The notes beneath the pieces are model-generated. The model ran no database searches and was not told where the DNA came from. It was given only the letters and a program-made list of their open reading frames with translations. A DNA stretch of 6,496 nucleotides. It comes from Chitinophaga pinensis (GTDB taxonomy: Bacteria > Bacteroidota > Bacteroidia > UKL13-3). The first letter of the stretch is position 1. Each line of letters opens with the position of its first letter. Location of the stretch: positions 1-6,496 of the forward strand of contig CAMCQX010000097.1 in assembly GCA_945876985.1 (NCBI GenBank), in the 5' to 3' direction. The translations under genes were made by a program, and so were the position numbers. Below, piece by piece: positions 1 through 4,692 of this stretch.

Positions 1-483
1 GTGCAGGTTTTGAGTATTCCAACTGTTAAAATACATTTTTCAAAACAAGCTTTTGGCGAGGTGAAAATTAACTACCATGAAAGCTGGCAAAAGCAGCATT
101 GGTTGGCGTTTCAGTCGGCTTACGGAAACTCCTCATTTTGGTTTTATTATAAAGATTTTTTTGAACCATTTTACTTTCAGCAAAAGCATGAATATTTGTT
201 TGATTTCAATACCGAATTATTGAAACTTATTTTAAAATTATTGAAACAAGAAAAACCAATTTCTTACACTGAAAAATACGAATTAGAATATGAAAATATA
301 AGCGATTTTCGCAATTATTTTGATGCTAAAAAACGCAATCGTAGTGAAGTAATAGCAGGAGAAAATATGAAGAAATATTTACAAGTATTTACCGAAAAAT
401 ATCCTTTTCAAGCTAATTTATCTGTTTTAGATTTGTTAATGAATCAAGGTCCGCAAAGCAAAAATTATTTGTTGAATGATTAA
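1..483 (+). CDS. WbqC-like family protein, 5'-truncated by window edge
   Basis: The visible 160 residues match my memory of the C-terminal three quarters of WbqC-like proteins (Pfam WbqC). They show the strand LSIPTVKI, then VKINYHESWQKQHW, the aromatic stretch SFWFYYKDFFEPFY, a FDFNTELLKLIL helix, and the closing LSVLDLLMNQGPQSKNYL. Family members are usually a little over 200 residues, so roughly 50 N-terminal residues lie upstream. The frame is open from base 1, and the GTG there is most likely an internal Val codon rather than the start. The biochemical role is poorly defined. The name comes from polysaccharide (O-antigen) gene clusters, and a cytoplasmic role is likely because no signal or membrane segment is visible in this part. 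The stop codon overlaps the start of mnmH, so the two genes are probably co-transcribed. In other Bacteroidota this family often sits beside lepB and dapB (recollection); the upstream sequence would test that. Confidence 0.85.
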   Translation: MQVLSIPTVKIHFSKQAFGEVKINYHESWQKQHWLAFQSAYGNSSFWFYYKDFFEPFYFQQKHEYLFDFNTELLKLILKLLKQEKPISYTEKYELEYENISDFRNYFDAKKRNRSEVIAGENMKKYLQVFTEKYPFQANLSVLDLLMNQGPQSKNYLLND

Positions 484-1474
484 GCCAATTACGAGCATAG
501 AAGAACTGTTTAAATTACAGGAAACGCTTACGTTAATAGATGTGCGCGCGCCTATAGAATTTGAACAAGGACATATTCCTGGTGCTGTTAATTTCCCCAT
601 TTTAACCAATGAAGAACGCAAAGAAGTAGGTATAAGTTATAAACAAAATGGACCTGAAGCTGCAGTTATTTTAGGTTATAAATTAGTAGGTCCTAATTTT
701 TATAAATTAGTTAAACAAGCATACAAACAATTTAAAAATAAAGAAATAATTATTCATTGTTTCCGTGGTGGATTGCGAAGCAGAATCATGGCAAATTTAC
801 TAAGTACAGCAGGGTTTCAAGTTCATTTGTTACAAGGTGGTTATAAAAAGTATAGACATTGGACATTAGAAAAGCTAGCAGCTGATTATGATTTTAAGGT
901 TTTAGGTGGTTATACTGGCAGTGGAAAAACTACTATTTTAAAACAATTTGCCACGCAAAATATTCAAGTTTTAGACTTAGAAAATTTAGCCAATCACAGA
1001 GGTTCTGCCTTTGGCAATATTGGATTGCCACCGCAACCAACCAATGAACAATATGAAAATTTATTAGCATTTGAACTTCATCAAATGAATGCTGAAATTC
1101 CAATTTGGATAGAAGATGAAAGTTCCATGATTGGTAGATGTAAAGTACCTACAAAAATTCATGATGCCATTCGCAATAACCAGTTATATTTTTTGGAAAT
1201 AGATATAGATGTACGTGTAAAAAATATTATAACAGATTACGGGCATTTTGACAAAGAAATATTGATACAAGCTACTCAAAAATTGCATAAACGTTTGGGC
1301 GATTTACGAACCCGAGAAGCGGTTCAATTATTGGAAGAAAATAATATTGCCGATTGGGCAAAAGCCATGTTGATCTACTACGATAAAACCTATTTATTTG
1401 GAGTAAGTAAACGTGATGAAACAAAGGTTACGAAGGTTGATAGGGTTGTTGAGTTGATAGGGTTGGTAAGTTGA
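476..1474 (+). CDS. mnmH: tRNA 2-selenouridine synthase MnmH (SelU)
   Basis: This enzyme acts on the wobble 2-thiouridine of tRNAs for Lys, Glu and Gln, forming geranyl-2-thiouridine and exchanging sulfur for selenium with selenophosphate from SelD. The N-terminal rhodanese domain (about residues 5-130) has IDVRAPIEFEQGHIPGA and the active loop HCFRGGLRSR with catalytic Cys95. It is followed by a P-loop GYTGSGKT (145-152), the segment LDLENLANHRGSAFG (166-180) and WIEDESSMIGRCKVP (211-225), all typical of MnmH. The length of 332 residues is slightly shorter than the Escherichia coli protein of about 364. The ATG at 476 lies inside the end of the upstream gene (8-nt overlap), which suggests translational coupling; no Shine-Dalgarno is evident. 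The oddity is the C-terminus: about the last 12 residues (from V321) are encoded by the first copies of a 17-bp tandem repeat, and the stop codon lies in the third copy. No selD is in the window. Confidence 0.95.
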   Translation: MIKPITSIEELFKLQETLTLIDVRAPIEFEQGHIPGAVNFPILTNEERKEVGISYKQNGPEAAVILGYKLVGPNFYKLVKQAYKQFKNKEIIIHCFRGGLRSRIMANLLSTAGFQVHLLQGGYKKYRHWTLEKLAADYDFKVLGGYTGSGKTTILKQFATQNIQVLDLENLANHRGSAFGNIGLPPQPTNEQYENLLAFELHQMNAEIPIWIEDESSMIGRCKVPTKIHDAIRNNQLYFLEIDIDVRVKNIITDYGHFDKEILIQATQKLHKRLGDLRTREAVQLLEENNIADWAKAMLIYYDKTYLFGVSKRDETKVTKVDRVVELIGLVS

Positions 1475-1572
1475 TAGGGTTGGTAAGTTGATAGGGTTAA
1501 TAAGTTGATAGGGTTGATAAGTTGATAGGGTTAATAGGTTAATTGGGTTTATAGAGTTGATAGGGTTAATAT
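1436..1572 (+). repeat. 17-bp tandem repeat array, about 8 units, overlapping 3' end of mnmH
   Basis: The unit is close to GTTGATAGGGTTRRTAA. Unit starts are 1436, 1453, 1470, 1487, 1504, 1521, 1538 (degenerate) and, after a 1-bp insertion, 1556. Units 2 and 3 are identical; others differ mainly at the RR positions. Each unit carries TGA, TAG and, in most copies, TAA. Since 17 is not a multiple of three, successive units put these stops in all three frames. The first two units and the start of the third are the coding tail of mnmH. The array is contiguous and has no unique spacers. Confidence 0.93.
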
Positions 1573-1591
1573 ATATTTATAATTTTAATAA

Positions 1592-1637
1592 ATCAATAAA
1601 TCAACAAATCAACAAATCTCTAAATCAACAAATCAAC
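1592..1637 (+). repeat. 8-bp tandem repeat array (ATCAACAA), six units
   Basis: Words begin at 1592, 1600, 1608, 1616, 1624 and 1632 with an exact 8-bp period. Four are ATCAAC, one is ATCAAT and one has decayed to ATCTCT. ATCAAC is the reverse complement of the GTTGAT that opens each unit of the neighbouring 17-bp array, so the two arrays together form a diffuse inverted repeat around an AT-rich centre (about 1573-1591). Together with the 17-bp array and the grpE promoter region, this accounts for the whole 261-bp mnmH-grpE gap; I see no gene there. Confidence 0.85.
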
Positions 1638-1653
1638 TTCCTCCCAAAAAAAC

Positions 1654-1666
1654 GGACAAATTTTCC
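1654..1666. promoter_or_regulatory. Imperfect 13-bp palindrome upstream of grpE promoter
   Basis: The sequence GGACAAATTTTCC reads GGAnAA-A-TTnTCC, with five of six pairs complementary around a central A. It ends two bases before the TGGCA box of the putative grpE promoter, so it could be an operator or activator site. It does not match CIRCE (TTAGCACTC-N9-GAGTGCTAA). Short AT-rich palindromes arise by chance in such DNA, so support is weak without conservation data. Confidence 0.3.
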
Positions 1667-1668
1667 AA

Positions 1669-1684
1669 TGGCAACACTTTTGAT
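1669..1684 (+). promoter_or_regulatory. Putative grpE-dnaJ promoter, sigma-54-like (TGGCA-N6-TTGA)
   Basis: TGGCAACACTTTTGAT places GG at 1670-1671 and G at 1682, exactly the spacing of the -24/-12 elements of sigma-54 promoters (TGGCAC-N5-TTGC). The main deviation is A instead of C in the -12 dinucleotide. It would start transcription near 1695, about 40 nt before the grpE ATG. No TAnnTTTG element of the vegetative Bacteroidota type is convincing in this gap. From memory, similar TGGCA...TTGA motifs precede stress genes in other Bacteroidota. The assignment rests on spacing and position only. Confidence 0.45.
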
Positions 1685-1735
1685 AGAATAGGTTTTTAAA
1701 ATCAATAAAAATTTAGCAAATATCACCAAATTACA

Positions 1736-2308
1736 ATGAATAACGAGCAAGAGCAAGAATTAACCAATGATTCAACTACAGAAAATTCTGGAGAAAACAT
1801 AGTTAACGAAACTGAGCAAACTGACAATGCTGTCACTATTGAAGAACAAAAGGCAGAAGAAACTCCAATTACTTTGGAGCAAGAATTAGCTGAGGCAAAA
1901 GACAAATATTTACGATTATATTCCGATTTTGAAAACTACAAACGCAGATCGGCAAAGGAAAGAATGGAGTTTATGATGACCGCAAGTAAGGAAGTTTTGG
2001 TTTCATTGATTCCTGTTTTAGACGATTTTGAACGTGCTTCAAAAGCAATGGAAAAAGCTACAGAAGTAAGTGCTGTAAAAGAAGGAATAGAATTGGTAAG
2101 TCATAAATTGAAAAACATTTTGATGCAAAAAGGTTTGAAAGAAATGGAAAGTACCAATAAAGTTTTTGACAGTGAATTCCACGAAGCCATTACTAATATT
2201 CCTGCACCTAGCGATGATTTAAAAGGAAAAGTGGTAGATACAGTTGAAAAAGGCTATTTGTTAAACGAAAGAGTGATTCGTTTTGCAAAAGTGGTAGTTG
2301 GCGAATAA
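1736..2308 (+). CDS. grpE: Nucleotide exchange factor GrpE
   Basis: GrpE is the cytoplasmic homodimeric factor that releases ADP from DnaK during the chaperone cycle. The 190-residue length is normal for the family. Residues 1-45 are an acidic, Glu/Thr/Asn-rich, probably disordered tail. From about 47 a long helix follows (LEQELAEAKDKYLRLYSDFENYKRRSAKE), then LIPVLDDFERA near 91-101. The C-terminal beta domain carries the family signature: FDSEFHEAI (144-152), then GYLLNERVIRFAKVVV (173-188). The usual FDP is FDS here and the usual RPAKV is RFAKV; both look like tolerated variation. The ATG at 1736 is the natural start because it precedes the typical acidic tail; a TTACA sits directly before it and no Shine-Dalgarno is seen. 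dnaJ follows 129 bp later on the same strand, so the two are probably one heat-shock transcription unit driven by the motif at 1669-1684. Confidence 0.96.
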   Translation: MNNEQEQELTNDSTTENSGENIVNETEQTDNAVTIEEQKAEETPITLEQELAEAKDKYLRLYSDFENYKRRSAKERMEFMMTASKEVLVSLIPVLDDFERASKAMEKATEVSAVKEGIELVSHKLKNILMQKGLKEMESTNKVFDSEFHEAITNIPAPSDDLKGKVVDTVEKGYLLNERVIRFAKVVVGE

Positions 2309-2318
2309 GAAATTATAA

Positions 2319-2423
2319 AGATTAGAAAGATTGCAAAATTAAAAAATTACAAAAATTACAAAGATTTAGGAACATAAAGACTACAAAAACCTTGTAATCT
2401 TTCAATCTGTTCAACCTTGTAAT
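2319..2423. repeat. Short direct and inverted repeats filling the grpE-dnaJ gap
   Basis: The left arm at 2319-2336 (AGATTAGAAAGATTGCAA) can pair with 2392-2408 (TTGTAATCTTTCAATCT) over about 17 bp with one bulged A and one G-U pair, leaving a loop of about 55 nt. Inside the loop ATTACA recurs at 2346 and 2355 (9-bp period). The 11-mer AACCTTGTAAT is duplicated at 2388-2398 and 2413-2423. There is no U-run after the right arm, so a classic intrinsic terminator is not supported. A processing, attenuation or mRNA-stability role between the two co-chaperone genes is possible but unproven. Confidence 0.65.
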
Positions 2424-2437
2424 TCAATTGAAAATAG

Positions 2438-3574
2438 ATGAAAAAAAGAGATTACTACGAGGTACTTGGTTTAAGTAAAAATGCGAGTGAGGCTGATATC
2501 AAGAAAGCTTACCGACAAATGGCGATTAAGTTTCACCCTGATAAAAATCCGGGAGATCCAAAGGCGGAAGAAAAATTTAAAGAAGCAGCCGAAGCCTATG
2601 AAATGCTAAGTGAACCTAACAAAAAAGCGCGTTACGACCAATACGGACATGCTGGAACCAGTGGCCAAGGCGGTTATGGTGGCGGTGGAATGAACATGGA
2701 CGACATATTCAGTAATTTTGGCGATGTGTTTGGTAACGATGGTGGAAGTCCTTTTGATTCATTTTTTGGTGGAGGAAGAGGCGGAAGAAGCAGTGGTGGT
2801 GGAAGAGGAGTTAGGGGTAGTAATATTCGTTTAAAAGTAAAATTAACATTGCAAGAAATTGCAACTGGCGTAGAAAAGAAACTAAAATTTGGCCGATTAG
2901 TAATGGCTGAAGGTTTAAGTTTTGAAACTTGCGGAACTTGTAAAGGTTCTGGTCAGGTGCGCAGAGTTACCAACACATTTTTAGGTCAAATGGCAACAAC
3001 AAGTGCTTGCCCAACATGCCAAGGAACTGGAAGAATTATGGGCAAACGTCCTGCTGGTTCTAATGCCGATGGATTGGTAAATAAAGAAGAAGTGGTTTCG
3101 GTAAATATTCCTGCTGGTGTGGCCAATGGTATGCAACTTAGCATGAGTGGAAAAGGAAATTCTGGCCCAATGGGCGGTCATGCTGGCGATTTAATTATAT
3201 TAATAGAAGAAGCTGAAGACTTAATTTTAAAACGTGATGGTAACAATATCGTTTTTGATTTATACATTAATTTTGCAGATGTAGCTTTGGGAACGCAAGT
3301 AGAAGTGCCAACTGTAGATGGAAAAGTAAAATTGAAAATAGATGCTGGAACACAAGCTGGTAAAATTCTCCGTTTGCGTGGTAAAGGATTACCAGAGCTA
3401 AATACTAATTTTAAAGGTGATCAGTTGATTCACATCAATGTTTGGACACCACAAAAATTAAGTCATGAAGAAAAAGAAATATTAGAAAAATTACGTGAAG
3501 CCGAAAACTTTCATCCAAAGCCAAACGCCAACGATAAAGGTTTTTTTGATAGAATGAGAGAGTTTTTTAACTAA
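2438..3574 (+). CDS. dnaJ: Co-chaperone DnaJ (Hsp40), with only one zinc centre
   Basis: DnaJ delivers unfolded substrates to DnaK and stimulates its ATPase. The 378 residues give a J domain (1-70) with the essential HPD at 33-35, and a Gly/Phe-rich linker (about 75-128) containing [13 protein letters not shown]. The central domain, two C-terminal substrate-binding barrels and the dimerisation tail follow. The cysteine-rich region has only two CxxCxGxG motifs, CGTCKGSG (165-172) and CPTCQGTG (191-198), instead of four. By position relative to the Escherichia coli protein these are motifs II and III, which form zinc centre II. Motif I is replaced by [14 protein letters not shown] and motif IV by [12 protein letters not shown]. 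The same layout occurs, to my recollection, in DnaJ of Flavobacteriia, so it looks like a lineage trait rather than damage. The frame is intact and the start ATG fits the conserved KRDYYEVLG opening. The 10-bp palindrome TTCAATTGAA lies 5 bp before the ATG. Confidence 0.97.
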   Translation: MKKRDYYEVLGLSKNASEADIKKAYRQMAIKFHPDKNPGDPKAEEKFKEAAEAYEMLSEPNKKARYDQYGHAGTSGQGGYGGGGMNMDDIFSNFGDVFGNDGGSPFDSFFGGGRGGRSSGGGRGVRGSNIRLKVKLTLQEIATGVEKKLKFGRLVMAEGLSFETCGTCKGSGQVRRVTNTFLGQMATTSACPTCQGTGRIMGKRPAGSNADGLVNKEEVVSVNIPAGVANGMQLSMSGKGNSGPMGGHAGDLIILIEEAEDLILKRDGNNIVFDLYINFADVALGTQVEVPTVDGKVKLKIDAGTQAGKILRLRGKGLPELNTNFKGDQLIHINVWTPQKLSHEEKEILEKLREAENFHPKPNANDKGFFDRMREFFN

Positions 3575-3582
3575 AGAGTAGC

Positions 3583-3598
3583 CACAGATTCACAGATT
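3583..3598 (+). repeat. Tandem duplication of CACAGATT in the dnaJ/glycosyltransferase gap
   Basis: Two exact copies of CACAGATT lie side by side in the 34-bp space between the convergent stop codons of dnaJ and the glycosyltransferase gene. Chains of this word (ccacagattcacagatt) are familiar to me from intergenic DNA of other Bacteroidota. A weak GATTC/GAATC pairing across the gap is too short to call a terminator. Confidence 0.6.
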
Positions 3599-3608
3599 TT
3601 AGCAATGA

Positions 3609-4577
3609 TTAATTCAGAATCTTGCGTAAATAATCGGCTACATTTTTTATATCATAATGTGCAAGTAAATTGGGGTTTGCTTGCACATTTTTGTTTTCTA
3701 TGCCTTGTAAAACTTCTTCTATATTGCTAGCTACAATGCTTTTACTTTCATTTACCAAATTAAGTAAACCAGCTTTAGCATAAGCTATTACAGGTGTTCC
3801 CACCAAAATACTTTCATGTGCTACTCGGTTCCAACCTTCATTTATTCCAGTAATGGCCAAAGTAAATTCACTCAAAGCCATTTGCGTTAAATAGTTTTCA
3901 AATTGGTTGAAATAAACAACTTCGTAATTGGAAGTTTTAGTAGCAAAATCTTTGAAGTTTGTACTGAAATAACAATAGTAACCTTGTTCTGTTAGTTGCT
4001 TTGCAATTTCAAAAACATCAGCATGGTTTTTAAAACTCCATTGGCCTAAATGAATTTGTTTTTTCTTATTTACAGCAATAAAATCAGAATAAAATTCACC
4101 ATCAAAAAAGTTTGGAAAATGGAAAACATTAATATTATGTTTTATTTTTTCTTTGAAATATTTCACCCAAAAAGGTGCAACTGTTACAATAGAAATATTG
4201 TCATTTTTTGTGTTTTTCAAAACAAAAAACAAAGCATCATAATATAAATTGAGCCAAAAAGATTTTCCGTCATATTCATCAAAATTATGTAATACAATAT
4301 ATACTTTATTTTGGGTAAATGCATTGCGAAGCACAGCAAATAAAGCTACTCTGGCTACCACAATATTATAATTTGTATTGGCTGTTAAGCCTAATAAAAA
4401 TAGTTTTAGGTAAGCAAATGGATTGGTGTAAAAACGATTTTTTCTATCAATTTCTAACGATACATGTTCTCCTTTTTGATTCAAAAATTGTTGCAATTGT
4501 TCCGCAAAAAAAAGCTCGTGTTTGTAACCACCAGTTTCATATTTACCATAAGAAATATATTTTATAAACTTCTTCAA
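3609..4577 (-). CDS. GT-B fold glycosyltransferase (GT4-like)
   Basis: The 322-residue protein has the marks of a retaining GT-B glycosyltransferase in the C-terminal half. These are IHLGQWSFKNH (175-185) at the start of the second Rossmann domain, and LAITGINEGWNRVAHESILVG with the EX7E motif E247/E255, followed by TPVIAYAKAGLLNLV, the usual donor-sugar nucleotide-binding region. The N-terminal half is divergent, with a GGYKHELFFAEQL segment (16-28) suited to the glycine-containing acceptor loop. VFHFPNFFD (151-159) resembles the interdomain linker. Donor and acceptor cannot be told. No signal peptide or clear membrane helix is seen; residues 54-64 are a short hydrophobic patch. The start is TTG at 4577: the only in-frame residues above it are AAA ATT GCA GAC ACA GAA after a TAA stop, and the next Met is residue 232, so no ATG start exists. 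The gene converges on dnaJ and diverges from the PorU2-like gene, and could serve envelope polysaccharide synthesis. Confidence 0.78.
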   Translation of the reverse strand: MKKFIKYISYGKYETGGYKHELFFAEQLQQFLNQKGEHVSLEIDRKNRFYTNPFAYLKLFLLGLTANTNYNIVVARVALFAVLRNAFTQNKVYIVLHNFDEYDGKSFWLNLYYDALFFVLKNTKNDNISIVTVAPFWVKYFKEKIKHNINVFHFPNFFDGEFYSDFIAVNKKKQIHLGQWSFKNHADVFEIAKQLTEQGYYCYFSTNFKDFATKTSNYEVVYFNQFENYLTQMALSEFTLAITGINEGWNRVAHESILVGTPVIAYAKAGLLNLVNESKSIVASNIEEVLQGIENKNVQANPNLLAHYDIKNVADYLRKILN

Positions 4578-4646
4578 TTCTGTGTCTGCAATTTTTTAAA
4601 ATTCAGCTAGCAAGTTAATAAAATGTAAAAAATAGCAAACAAATAC

Positions 4647-4675
4647 TTTTTTTGAGGTGGAAGCCGTTATATTTG
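4647..4675 (+). promoter_or_regulatory. Putative Bacteroidota vegetative promoter for the PorU2-like gene
   Basis: TATATTTG at 4668-4675 is a perfect TAnnTTTG -7 element. A T-tract ending in TTTG (4647-4654) upstream can serve as the -33 element, though TTTG itself is closer than ideal (13 bp). Transcription would begin near 4682, giving a leader of only about 11 nt before the ATG at 4693. Confidence 0.55.
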
Positions 4676-4692
4676 TTTGATTGAATTACTGA

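Noticed and set aside
436..621. Antisense open frame across the wbqC/mnmH junction (minus strand)
   Set aside because: It is a shadow of two well-supported plus-strand genes and has no recognisable protein features.
1436..1572. Possible CRISPR array
   Set aside because: Units are 17 bp and directly contiguous with no unique spacers, and no cas genes are present.
1436..1572. TAGGGTT in each unit resembles telomeric repeats; regularly spaced GGG runs could form a G-quadruplex
   Set aside because: The heptamer is embedded in a longer 17-bp unit, and the GGG runs are separated by 14-nt loops, too long for a stable canonical quadruplex. The resemblance looks accidental.
1723..1905. Antisense open frame over the grpE start (minus strand)
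   Set aside because: It mirrors the Glu/Thr-rich coding tail of grpE; its Ser/Val-rich composition is a by-product.
2655..2815. GGT/GGA-rich low-complexity stretch as a separate repeat element
   Set aside because: It encodes the normal Gly/Phe-rich linker of DnaJ.
2981..3181. Antisense open frame inside dnaJ (minus strand)
   Set aside because: It lies fully inside a conserved gene and has no start context or recognisable domain.
3575..3625. Bidirectional intrinsic terminator between convergent genes
   Set aside because: Only a 5-bp GATTC/GAATC stem with a 25-nt loop can be drawn and no proper T-run follows.
4050..4567. Two plus-strand open frames opposite the glycosyltransferase gene
   Set aside because: They are reverse-strand shadows of a coding gene with an EX7E motif, rich in Phe/Ile/Lys/Asn from AT bias.
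4620..4643. Minus-strand promoter for the glycosyltransferase (TACATTTT with TTTG upstream)
   Set aside because: The -7 element has a mismatch at the last G and the -33-like TTTG is only 8-12 bp away, well short of the usual spacing.
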